Assembly: GCF_024228315.1 (NCBI RefSeq) | Contig: NZ_CP100454.1 | Location: 372,001-436,000 of the forward strand | Source of the DNA: Halomarina pelagica | Lineage (GTDB): Archaea; Halobacteriota; Halobacteria; Halobacteriales; Haloarculaceae | Direction: 5' to 3' | Length of the DNA: 64,000 bases | Shown here: positions 17,512 through 25,745 of the stretch, in pieces | How the letters are laid out: every line of letters starts with the position of its first letter | Position numbering within the stretch: position 1 is the first letter of the stretch | Made by a program: the position numbers and the translations under genes | The notes under the pieces: model-generated | The model's database searches: none | Seen by the model: the letters and a program-made list of their open reading frames with translations, nothing else | What the model was told of the DNA's origin: nothing

Positions 17512-17794
17512 GGACGACGCGCTCGTCGACCTCCTCGACGTGCTGCTGCGCGACGGTGCCGTGCTGCAGGCGGACGTCATCATCTCGGTGGCCGACGTGC
17601 CGCTGGTCGGGCTGAAGCTCCGGGCGGCGCTCGCCGGGATGGAGACGATGGCCGAACACGGGATGTTCGTGGAGTGGGACGAACGGATCCGCGAGCGGGC
17701 GCTCGAGCGGGAGGAGGCGGAACGTTCGGAGACGAGGGAGTTGAACGCGGACGCGGACGTGACCGACGACCCCCGTCCCGAACTCGACGGTTGA
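17498..17794 (+). CDS. gvpM: Gas vesicle protein GvpM
   Basis: A 98-residue GvpA-related protein: LVDLLDVLLRDGAVLQADVI and VPLVGLKLRAALAGMETM. Last gene of the operon; its stop codon is directly adjacent to the stop codon of the convergent dehydrogenase gene. Essential in Halobacterium. Confidence 0.95.
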   Translation: MEPRRDDALVDLLDVLLRDGAVLQADVIISVADVPLVGLKLRAALAGMETMAEHGMFVEWDERIRERALEREEAERSETRELNADADVTDDPRPELDG

Positions 17795-18862
17795 CTACGG
17801 CTCGACCAGTATCTTGACCTCCTCGCTTCCGCCGAGGAGTCGCTCGAACCCCTCCTCGACGATGTCGTCGAGGTCGATCCGCGAGGTGACGAGGAGTTCG
17901 GGGTCGAGCCGTCCAGTCTCCATCATCCGTATCGTCCGCCCGAACGAGACGTTCGAGAGGGGACCGCCCTGATACGCGAGCGTCCCGCTGATCCGCCGCT
18001 CGCCGAGGACGACGTCGTTCGGGTGGACGCTCACCTCGTCCTCGAAGATGCTGACGATCGTGACCTGCCCGTTGCGCTTCGCGGCGTTGATGGACTGGTT
18101 GACCGTCGTCTCGATGCCCGCCACCTCGAAGGTAGCGTCGACCCCGCCGTCGCTCTCGGACGTTATCCGCTCGACGGGGTCGGACTCGGTCGGATCCACG
18201 ACGACGTCAGCGCCCGAGTCGACGGCCATCTCGGCGCGCGCCTCCTGCGGTTCGGAGACGTAGATCTCGCCCGCGCCCGCCGCCCACGACGCCTGGATCA
18301 CGGCCTGTCCGATGGGACCGCTTCCGAAGACGGCGACGGAGTCGCCGGCTCGCACGTTCGCGCGTCGGACCGCGTGCACCCCGACGGTGAACGGTTCGAC
18401 GAGCGCGCCGTGCTCCACGGGAACGCCGTCCGGGAGGGGAACGGCCGACACGGCGGGGACGACGGTCTCCTCCGCGAACCCGCCGCCCCCGCCGGAGAGA
18501 CCGACGAACCCGCCGTTCACGCAGAGGTGGTACTTCCCCTCGTCGCAGTAGCGACACGTCCCGTCCCAGATGACCGGGTTGACCGCGACGGGGTCGCCCT
18601 CGGTGAGCGTCTCGACCTCCGAACCGACCTCGGAGACGACGCCGGCGAACTCGTGGCCCATCGGTATCGGGGCCGTCTCGCCGGTCACCGGATGCGGCGT
18701 CTCGTCGGGGACGAAGATCGGGCCGGCGGCGTACTCGTGGAGGTCCGACCCGCAGATCCCGGCCGCGCGCAGATCGATCCTGACCTCGTCCGCCCCGACG
18801 TCGTCGCGCGCTATCTCCTCGACCCGGACGTCTTCGCGGTCGTGAAACACGGCGGCTCTCAT
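17795..18862 (-). CDS. Zinc-dependent alcohol dehydrogenase, 2,3-butanediol dehydrogenase-like
   Basis: A 355-residue medium-chain dehydrogenase. GICGSDLHEY carries the catalytic zinc Cys, GHEFAGVV the zinc-binding His-Glu, and CRYCDEGKYHLC the structural zinc lobe, with only three obvious cysteines instead of four. VFGSGPIGQAVIQ is the NAD(P)-binding loop. The order and HPVTGETAPIPMGHE spacing resemble butanediol/sorbitol dehydrogenases. The ATG at 18862 (MRAAVFHDRED) is taken as the start; the upstream open frame has unlikely composition. Substrate not determinable. Confidence 0.88.
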   Translation of the reverse strand: MRAAVFHDREDVRVEEIARDDVGADEVRIDLRAAGICGSDLHEYAAGPIFVPDETPHPVTGETAPIPMGHEFAGVVSEVGSEVETLTEGDPVAVNPVIWDGTCRYCDEGKYHLCVNGGFVGLSGGGGGFAEETVVPAVSAVPLPDGVPVEHGALVEPFTVGVHAVRRANVRAGDSVAVFGSGPIGQAVIQASWAAGAGEIYVSEPQEARAEMAVDSGADVVVDPTESDPVERITSESDGGVDATFEVAGIETTVNQSINAAKRNGQVTIVSIFEDEVSVHPNDVVLGERRISGTLAYQGGPLSNVSFGRTIRMMETGRLDPELLVTSRIDLDDIVEEGFERLLGGSEEVKILVEP

Positions 18863-19420
18863 ACGCCGTCCTCGACGACCGACGCGACAACCGTGGTGCA
18901 TGCGAATGCCAGCAGTTGACATATGGCGGGACGCCGTCGGAGCGACGACGACACTCGATCCCTCCCAGCGGTCGGGCGACGCTCGTTCGGGTCGGCCGTC
19001 AGGTATCGACTCCGCGAGCGGAGTGCCGCTACGGCCGCACCATCGGCGTTCGAGCGACGACCGACCCGCGAGGACCGTCCCGACGAGTATAGCCAACATA
19101 TTTATCCCTCGGGGTTATCGGATCGTGGTACAGCAACCGGCCGCCGGGGCGTGCCTCTGACAGCACGAGACGCAGGGCGGTTCGATGAGCTCCTGAGCGC
19201 CCTCTTCGGTCCCAGCGGCCGTTGCTGCCATTCGACGAATCCTCCGCGTCGTCCGAAACGCCTCCTCACCGTCGGTCGCCCCGTTCGACGATCGTCGACG
19301 CCCCGTCCACCGACCCGTCGGTACAGACGGACGGCCGACGGCGTGGGCGTCGCCCCCTCGATCCTCCGCGTTCCGGACCGAAGACGAATCCTTTTAGCCG
19401 CGCCGTCGGGAGGATAGGGT
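18863..19420. other. 558-bp intergenic region before rps17e
   Basis: Both strands have open frames, but their composition is poor and I do not support a gene. An isolated AT-rich catatttatccc (19095-19106) could be a promoter on either strand. Just before rps17e, ccttttagcc (19390-19399) is a TATA-like box about 25 bp from the start and gggaggat (19408-19415) is a ribosome-binding-like sequence. Confidence 0.5.
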
Positions 19421-19609
19421 ATGGCCATCAAACCCGCCTACATCAAGAACACGGCGAACGTGCTGCTGGAGAAGTACTCGGACGCGTTCAACGCGGACTT
19501 CGAGCGCAACAAGGAACTCGTCACGGAGTTCACGAACATCGAGTCGAAGGAGGTCCGAAACCGGATCGCGGGCTACATCACCCGGAAGAAGGGCGGCACG
19601 GTCGAATAA
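19421..19609 (+). CDS. rps17e: 30S ribosomal protein S17e
   Basis: A 62-residue protein matching archaeal S17e over its whole length: [27 protein letters not shown] and [19 protein letters not shown]-like box and a ribosome-binding-like GGAGG precede it. It is followed by asd, as in several haloarchaea. Confidence 0.97.
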   Translation: MAIKPAYIKNTANVLLEKYSDAFNADFERNKELVTEFTNIESKEVRNRIAGYITRKKGGTVE

Positions 19610-19773
19610 CTCGCTTCTCGCGTCGACGCGCGCTCACGGGCCGACCAGCGCGGGCCAGCGGAGGCCGACGCGGCCGTCGGCGGGCGCGAGCGATCGCCGA
19701 CGGCCGCGTCGGTCGGGGGGCCGTGCTTGCAACTATCACAACCGTTTTGACGCGCTCGGACAGAGGCTCGGTA

Positions 19774-20811
19774 ATGGCTGTCAGCGTAGGCGTCCTCGGC
19801 GCGACCGGTGCCGTGGGCCAGCGACTCATCCAACTGCTCGATCCGCATCCGGACTTCGACCTCGTCGCGCTCACCGCGAGCGACGACAGCGCGGGGAAGT
19901 CCTACCGCGAGGCGGCGAAGTGGCGCGTCGATACGCCCATCCCCGCCGACGTCGCGGAGATGACCGTCACGGCCACCGAGGCGGACGCCGTCCCCGACCA
20001 CGTGGAACTCCTGTTCTCCTCGCTCCCCTCGAGCGTCGGCGAGCGCGTCGAACCCGAGTTCTGCGAGGCGGGCTACGTCGTCTCCTCGAACTCCTCGAAC
20101 GACCGCAACGCCGACGACGTTCCCCTCACCATCCCGGAGGTCAACGCCGATCACCTCGACCTGCTCGAGGTCCAGCGCGACACCCGCGGATGGGACGGCG
20201 CGCTCGTGAAGAACCCCAACTGCTCGACGATCACGATGGTTCCGACGCTCGCGGCGCTCGACCGCGCGTTCGGCCTCGAATCGGTCCGCGTCGCCACCCT
20301 CCAGGCCGTCTCCGGCGCGGGCTACGACGGCGTCGCCTCCATGGAGATCATCGACAACGCCATCCCCTACATCGGCGGCGAGGAGGAGAAGATGGAGAGC
20401 GAGGCGCGAAAGCTGCTCGGCTCGTTCGACGGCGCGGAGGTTCGCTGGCACGACGCCGACGTCGCGGCCTCCTGCAACCGCATTCCGACGCTCGACGGCC
20501 ACCTGGAGAACGTCTGGGCGGACACGCGCGAGGAGGTGACGGCGGAGGGGGCCGCCGACGCGATGCGCGAGTATCCGAGCCTCGACCTCCACTCCTCGCC
20601 GGACCCGCTCGTCCACGTCTTCGAGGAGCCCGACCGCCCCCAGCCCCGCCTCGACCGCATGCGCGGCGGCGGCATGGCCGTCACCGCCGGGGGCTTCCGA
20701 GAGACGGGGGGCGGCGTGCAGTACAACTGCCTCGCGCACAACACCATCCGCGGCGCGGCGGGTGCGTCCGTGCTCAACGGCGAACTGCTGCTGAACGACG
20801 GCTGGCTGTAA
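19774..20811 (+). CDS. asd: Aspartate-semialdehyde dehydrogenase
   Basis: A 345-residue NADP-dependent enzyme of the archaeal/fungal Asd type. VGVLGATGAVGQRLIQLL is the NADP-binding loop, NPNCSTITMVPTLAAL contains the catalytic Cys, and CNRIPTLDGHLENVW contains the substrate Arg/His region. It makes aspartate semialdehyde for threonine, methionine and lysine biosynthesis. The start at 19774 lies about 30 bp after a CAACCGTTTT box. Confidence 0.96.
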   Translation: MAVSVGVLGATGAVGQRLIQLLDPHPDFDLVALTASDDSAGKSYREAAKWRVDTPIPADVAEMTVTATEADAVPDHVELLFSSLPSSVGERVEPEFCEAGYVVSSNSSNDRNADDVPLTIPEVNADHLDLLEVQRDTRGWDGALVKNPNCSTITMVPTLAALDRAFGLESVRVATLQAVSGAGYDGVASMEIIDNAIPYIGGEEEKMESEARKLLGSFDGAEVRWHDADVAASCNRIPTLDGHLENVWADTREEVTAEGAADAMREYPSLDLHSSPDPLVHVFEEPDRPQPRLDRMRGGGMAVTAGGFRETGGGVQYNCLAHNTIRGAAGASVLNGELLLNDGWL

Positions 20812-20861
20812 GAACCGCCGCGACACGTTCCTTTATTCCGAATCGACGCCCGGGTGTGCGT

Positions 20862-21236
20862 ATGGATCTCATCCACGTCAGGCTGGCCGTGTCGGACGCA
20901 GACGAGAGCGCGGACTGGTACGTCGAGCAACTCGGCTTCGAGCGCTCGTGGGAGTTCACCGCCCCGGACGGGAGCGCGCGGCACGTCTACGTCGCCGACG
21001 GCAACGGCTTCGAACTCCAGCTCACGGACGCGGAGGGCGAGGACGCGATCGCCGAGGCCGACCGGTTCGACCACCTCGCGCTCGGCGTCGAGGACGTGGA
21101 CGCCGCGTTCGAGGCGATCGACCACCACGGCGTCGTGAAGGAGCCGGGCGACCAGCCCGAGGCGGGCGCGCGCACGGCGTTCGTGCGGGACCCCGACGGG
21201 CACGTGGTGGAGCTGGTACAGCCCCTCTCGGACTGA
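20862..21236 (+). CDS. VOC-family (glyoxalase I-like) protein
   Basis: A 124-residue protein with two beta-alpha-beta-beta-beta modules. HVRLAVSDADESADWYVEQL begins the first, RFDHLALGVEDVDAAFEAI the second, and VRDPDGHVVELVQ ends with the typical metal-binding Glu. Similar in size to lactoylglutathione lyase, but haloarchaea lack glutathione, so the substrate is unknown. A ccttta box lies about 32 bp upstream. Confidence 0.88.
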   Translation: MDLIHVRLAVSDADESADWYVEQLGFERSWEFTAPDGSARHVYVADGNGFELQLTDAEGEDAIAEADRFDHLALGVEDVDAAFEAIDHHGVVKEPGDQPEAGARTAFVRDPDGHVVELVQPLSD

Positions 21237-21239
21237 ACG

Positions 21240-21440
21240 TTACGGCTCCCCGACTCGCGCCTCCAACTCCTCGACCCGACCCTCGAGGTAGCGCACCCTG
21301 TCGGACTCCGCGGCCCACTTCGCGCCGATCCCCGCGCCGACGACGATGCCCGCGACGGCTCCGAGAGGACCGCCCGCGGCCGCCCCGACGTTGCCGATCA
21401 GGAACGCCAGCCCGACGACGACGAGGTCCTTGTAGTCCAT
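21240..21440 (-). CDS. Small membrane protein with glycine-rich helix
   Basis: A 66-residue protein. Residues about 5-40 form one or two hydrophobic Gly/Ala-rich segments (GNVGAAAGGPLGAVAG), resembling a glycine-zipper, followed by a short coiled coil (RYLEGRVEELEARV). The start at 21440 (MDYKDLVVV) fits a cttttttcg box about 25 bp upstream; an ATG at 21455 is possible. Function unknown. Confidence 0.65.
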   Translation of the reverse strand: MDYKDLVVVGLAFLIGNVGAAAGGPLGAVAGIVVGAGIGAKWAAESDRVRYLEGRVEELEARVGEP

Positions 21441-21480
21441 CGGGTAGGCGTTCACGGCCGACGAAAAAAGCCTTCGGACG

Positions 21481-24400
21481 TTACCGGAACCGCCCGATCA
21501 GCGCCGCCACCGCGTCGGTCGGCGATCGCCGCCGGTCGGCGTTCGCGTCGGCGCGGCGTTCCCACGGGCGATCGGCCATCGCGTCCGCGACCCGCTCGAT
21601 GGGGTGGGGGGGCATCGCCTCGCCCGGCCTGTCGCCGAGCTGGGAGCGACAGGAGGCACCCGGGGCGGTGACCTCCTCGCCGGGGCTGGTGTCGACCTGG
21701 CGGAAGAGGATGCGCCCGATGGCCTGCGAGAGGTCGTAGTGTTCGGCCTCGTAGCCGAAGCTTCCTGCCATCCCGCAGCAGCCGGAGTCGAGGGGGTCGA
21801 CCTCGTAGCCGGCCCGGCGGAGGACGCCGACCGCGTGGTGGTCCTTGTTCGTCGCCTTCTGGTTGCAGTGGCCGTGGTAAGTGAGCGACTCACCCGCCTC
21901 GCCGAACTCGACGTTCTCGTCGAGGCGGTAGGTGTCGAGGAACTCCAGGACGCCGTAGGCGCTGGCGGCGACCGCCGCCGCCTCCTCGCCGGTGAGGAGG
22001 TCGAGGTATTCGTCCTGGAACATGACGGCGTCGGAGGGTTCGACGAAGACGACCGACCAGCCGTCGCGCACCGACGGCGCGAGCGCGTCCACGTTGTGCC
22101 TCGCGCGCCGGCGCGCGAGGTCGAGCATGCCCTTCGAGTAGGCCGGGCGACCGCTGGAGGTGACCTCCCGGGCGAGTTCGACGTGACAGCCGGCGGCCTC
22201 GAGCACGCGCACCGCGGCCTTCCCCGGTTCGGGGTAGCTGTAGTTGGTGTACGTGTCCGGGAACAGCAACACTCGTTCCTCGGCCTCGCCCTGGGGGACC
22301 CGCGACCCGCCGCGGGCCTCGAACCAGTCCTCGAGCGTCTCGCGGGTGAAGTGCGGGAGTTCGCGCTCGGCGGCGATGCCGAGGGTACGCTCCATCGCCT
22401 CGCGGGCGTAGGGGAGCTTCGGCGCGACGTTCGAGAGCGGCGCGAGGGCGCTCCCGACCCGCGAGAGGCGGTCGATGTCGGCGAACAGCCGTTCGCGGAG
22501 GCCCACGCCCTCGCGCCGGTGGTACTGGTGTTTCACCTCCGTCTTGAGCTTCGCCATGTCCACGCCGGTCGGGCAGTCGCTCATGCAACCCTTGCAGCCG
22601 ACGCAGAGATCGAGCACCTCCGACTGGAAGCGCTCGGAGTAGAGTTCCTCCTCCGACAGCTCGCCGCTGATCGCGGCCCGGAGCATGTTCGCCCGGCCGC
22701 GCGTGGTCTGGATCTCCTCCTGGGAGGCGCGGTAGGTCGGGCACATCGTGTCGGAGGTGGTCTGGCGGCAGGTGCCACAGCCGTTACACAGCTCGACGAG
22801 GTGGGCGAACCCGCCGTCCTCGGAGAAGTCCATCGCGGTCTGGGGCGAGATGGACTGGTAGGTCGCGCCGTAGCGGAGGTGCTCGCGCATGTCCGCGCCG
22901 ACGCCGCGCTCGCCCGCCGGCCCGACGTCGTCCGGCCCGTCGCGGTAGACGACGTTGCCGGGGTGCATCCACCACTCGGGGTCGAACGCGGTCTTCAGCT
23001 CCTTGAACGCCGTCCAGAGTCGATCGCCGTACATCTTCGGGTTGAACTCCGTGCGGGCCATCCCGTCGCCGTGCTCGCCCGAGAACGCGCCGTGGTGCGC
23101 CAGCACGAGGTCGGTCACGTCCTCCGTGATGGAGTGCATCGTCTCGATGTCGTTCTCCGTCTTGAGGTTGAGGATGGGTCGGATGTGGAGCGTCCCGCTG
23201 CCGGCGTGGGCGAAGTAGGCCGCCGAGGTGCCGTGGTCGTCGAGGACCCGCTCGAACTCCGTGACGTACTCCGCGAGTTCCTCCGGCGGGACGGTCGCGT
23301 CCTCGATGAAGGGGTAGGGCTTGGGGTCGCCCTCCAGGCTCATGAGGAGCGGGATCGCCGCCTTGCGGAGCTTCCAGAGGTCGGCCTGCGCCTCGTCGGT
23401 GTACGCCTCGAGCACCTCGAAGGCCTTCCCGGCGTGGACGAAGTGGGCGTTCGTCTCGGCGATCGCGTCCTCGAAGTCGTCGTGGAGTTCGTCGTCGAAC
23501 TCCAGCATGAGCGCCGCCGCGGTCCCCTCGGGGATGGGCTCGGCGTACTGGGCGAACTCCGTCGAGTCGAGCGCGAGGCGGAACACCTCGTCGTCCATCA
23601 GCTCGACGGCGCTCACGTCGAAGTCGAGCGCCTCCGGAACCGCCTCCATCGCGTCGACGAGGTTCTCGAAGCAGTAGAGCGCGAGGGCCGTCTCCTCGGG
23701 TTTCGTGACGAGGCTCACCGTCGCCTCCACGACCACGCCGAGGGTGCCCTCCGCGCCGACGAACAGCTTCGAGAGGTTGATCACTTCCTCGCCCGCCTCT
23801 CGCGGCTCGCTTCGCTCGCCGCTCGACTGTTCCGAGGCGCTGTGCGCCTCGTCCTTTTCGTAGATCACCTTGTGCAGGTTGTACCCCGAGACGGAGCGCT
23901 TGAGCGTCGGGTAGCGCTCGTCGATCTCCTCGCGGTTCTCCTCGACCAGCCGGCGCGTCTCGCGGTAGACGTGCGCCTCCAGGTCGTCCTTCGCGACGAT
24001 CTCGTCCCACTCCTCGCTGTCGAGGACGACCTCGCGCGTGTGGATGAGCGATCCGTCCGCGAGGACGACCTTCAGTTCCTCCGTGTAGGCGTCGGTGATG
24101 CCGTAGCGCACCGAGTGTGCGCCCGTCGAGTTGTTCCCGATGCCGCCGCCGACGGTGGCGCGGTTCGAGGACGCCGGGTCGGGGGCGAACTTCAACCCGT
24201 GGGGCGCGAGGGCGTCGTCGAGGTGGTCCTGCACGACCCCGGGCTGGACCCGGGCGCGGCGGGCGTCGGGGTCGATCTCGAGGACGTCGTTCATGTGCCG
24301 CGAGCAGTCGAGGACGACGCAGCCCGGTCCGACGGCCTGCCCGGCGAGCGAGGAGCCGGCCCCGCGCGGGAGGACGGGGACGCCGTGGTCGGCGGCGACG

Positions 24401-24648
24401 CGCACGGCCGCCCGCACGTCGTCCGCGTGCTTCGGGTAGACGACGCCCGCCGGTCGAGCCCGGTAGATGCTCCCGTCGGTCGCGTACAGGAGCTGTGCGT
24501 ACTCGTCGAAGGCGACGCCTCCGTCGAGCGCCTCGCGGAGGTCCCGCGCGAGCGCCCGGTATTCGGCGACGTCGCTGTGCTCGAAGCCGAGTGACGCGAC
24601 GGACGTCTCGAGATCGCTCGGATCGTAATACCTGTCCTCGACGGCCAT
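21481..24648 (-). CDS. FAD-linked oxidase / Fe-S oxidoreductase (D-lactate or glycolate dehydrogenase-like)
   Basis: A 1055-residue fusion. The N-terminal PCMH-type FAD domain has VLPRGAGSSLAGQAVGP and GGGIGNNSTGAHSVRYG. An FAD-oxidase C-terminal domain contains HAGSGTLHIRP and GEHGDG. Two ferredoxin-like 4Fe-4S motifs follow at about 620 (CNGCGTC) and 681 (CVGCKGCMSDCP). CCG-type Fe-S domains end with SGCCGMAGSFG near 953. It matches membrane-associated quinone-linked 2-hydroxyacid dehydrogenases of the GlcD-GlcF or Dld type. A Ser/Glu/Arg-rich insert lies near residues 268-288. It diverges from a FilR1-like regulator that may control it. Confidence 0.9.
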   Translation of the reverse strand: MAVEDRYYDPSDLETSVASLGFEHSDVAEYRALARDLREALDGGVAFDEYAQLLYATDGSIYRARPAGVVYPKHADDVRAAVRVAADHGVPVLPRGAGSSLAGQAVGPGCVVLDCSRHMNDVLEIDPDARRARVQPGVVQDHLDDALAPHGLKFAPDPASSNRATVGGGIGNNSTGAHSVRYGITDAYTEELKVVLADGSLIHTREVVLDSEEWDEIVAKDDLEAHVYRETRRLVEENREEIDERYPTLKRSVSGYNLHKVIYEKDEAHSASEQSSGERSEPREAGEEVINLSKLFVGAEGTLGVVVEATVSLVTKPEETALALYCFENLVDAMEAVPEALDFDVSAVELMDDEVFRLALDSTEFAQYAEPIPEGTAAALMLEFDDELHDDFEDAIAETNAHFVHAGKAFEVLEAYTDEAQADLWKLRKAAIPLLMSLEGDPKPYPFIEDATVPPEELAEYVTEFERVLDDHGTSAAYFAHAGSGTLHIRPILNLKTENDIETMHSITEDVTDLVLAHHGAFSGEHGDGMARTEFNPKMYGDRLWTAFKELKTAFDPEWWMHPGNVVYRDGPDDVGPAGERGVGADMREHLRYGATYQSISPQTAMDFSEDGGFAHLVELCNGCGTCRQTTSDTMCPTYRASQEEIQTTRGRANMLRAAISGELSEEELYSERFQSEVLDLCVGCKGCMSDCPTGVDMAKLKTEVKHQYHRREGVGLRERLFADIDRLSRVGSALAPLSNVAPKLPYAREAMERTLGIAAERELPHFTRETLEDWFEARGGSRVPQGEAEERVLLFPDTYTNYSYPEPGKAAVRVLEAAGCHVELAREVTSSGRPAYSKGMLDLARRRARHNVDALAPSVRDGWSVVFVEPSDAVMFQDEYLDLLTGEEAAAVAASAYGVLEFLDTYRLDENVEFGEAGESLTYHGHCNQKATNKDHHAVGVLRRAGYEVDPLDSGCCGMAGSFGYEAEHYDLSQAIGRILFRQVDTSPGEEVTAPGASCRSQLGDRPGEAMPPHPIERVADAMADRPWERRADANADRRRSPTDAVAALIGRFR

Positions 24649-24788
24649 GTCTGTCAGTACGGCGCACGGATGTTAAGCTTGTGGTGCACGGTAACTATCC
24701 GGACGATCACGGGTCCCGATACCGCCGGCCGAGTGCTCGGCACGATGTCACAACGGTAATGTATCGGTACTCCTGACGGTGCTGATAT
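24649..24788. promoter_or_regulatory. Divergent promoter region
   Basis: Contains a TATA-like aagcttaac on the minus strand (about 24672-24680), 25-30 bp before the oxidoreductase start, and gtaatgtatc (24756-24765) on the plus strand before the regulator start. The shared region suggests the regulator may act on both genes. Confidence 0.4.
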
Positions 24789-25565
24789 ATGAGTGCGCGA
24801 GAGCAGGTGGCGTTCCTCGTCGGGTCCGAACACCGGGTGGGGGTACTCGAAACGCTCGCGGAGCGCCCGTCACGCCCGTGCGAACTGGAGGAGTCGCTTT
24901 CGGCCTCGCGGGCGACGATCCAGCGGGTCCTCGCCGGACTCGCCGATCGGGGCTGGATCCGCAAGGAGGGCCGCGAGTACCGTCTGACCGCGGCGGGCGA
25001 CCTCGTCCTCCGGGCGTACGACGACCTGACGGCGCTCGTCGAGGCCGTCGACGGGATGGACGAGACGCTCGCGCTGTTCGACGCCGCGGACGTGGCCGTG
25101 CCGCCGGCCGTCGTCCGGGGCGCGACGGTGACGGCGGCGACGCCGCAGACGCCACACGCGCCGATCGAGCGCTACGCGACGGCGCTCGACGAGGCCGACG
25201 TCGAGTCGTTTCGCGGCGTCTGCCCGATCCACAGTTCGGTGTTCAACGACGTCCACCGCCCGCTCGTCGAGGCTGGCTGTCCCACCGAACTCGTCATCGA
25301 CGAGGCGACGTTCAGGACCGCGCGCGACCTCGCACCCGAGGCGCTGTCGGAGGCGGAGGAGTCCGGTGCGTTCACGCTGTACGTCCACCCCGACCCCGTC
25401 GACGTCGGGGTGTCGCTGTTCGACGGTCGGGCGTTCGTCGGGGCGTACGACGACCAGGGGCGGTTCCGGGCCTGCCTCCACGGCGCGGACGAGAGCGTCG
25501 TCGAGTGGGCGCGCGACCTCTACGAGCGACACCGCGACGCGGCACGGCTCGTCGAGATCGCGTGA
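24789..25565 (+). CDS. HTH transcriptional regulator, FilR1-like
   Basis: A 258-residue protein. Residues 1-75 are a winged helix: VAFLVGSEHRVGVLETLAE, SLSASRATIQRVLAGLADRG as recognition helix, and GREYRLTAAGD as wing. The C-terminal two thirds (CPIHSSVFNDVHRPLVE, GAFTLYVHPDPVDVGVSLF) resemble the FilR1/DUF1724 sensor domain. The same architecture occurs at 41791. Divergent position suggests control of the FAD/Fe-S oxidoreductase. The ligand is unknown. Confidence 0.85.
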   Translation: MSAREQVAFLVGSEHRVGVLETLAERPSRPCELEESLSASRATIQRVLAGLADRGWIRKEGREYRLTAAGDLVLRAYDDLTALVEAVDGMDETLALFDAADVAVPPAVVRGATVTAATPQTPHAPIERYATALDEADVESFRGVCPIHSSVFNDVHRPLVEAGCPTELVIDEATFRTARDLAPEALSEAEESGAFTLYVHPDPVDVGVSLFDGRAFVGAYDDQGRFRACLHGADESVVEWARDLYERHRDAARLVEIA

Positions 25566-25745
25566 CGGATCGCGACCGTCTCAGCGGGTGAGACACCGTT
25601 CGGGGAGTGCGTATAAGATCCCTGACCCCCCACGTTCACCCGCGTCCACGCACTTGGTCCCCCGCTTTTGCATCGGTCCTCCGTGACGCGGCGAGAGAGT
25701 CACCAGGGCACCTGCGTGGGCCGCACCCGTCCGTTTCCGCGCCGA

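Noticed and set aside
18900-19417. Open frames between the alcohol dehydrogenase and rps17e
   Set aside because: Arg/Ser/Pro-rich with no domain, no consistent promoter spacing, and overlapping each other.
21604-24594. A 996-codon open frame on the plus strand opposite the FAD/Fe-S oxidoreductase
   Set aside because: It is the mirror frame of a clear gene in GC-rich DNA. It has Val/Arg/Leu-rich low-information composition and no domain.
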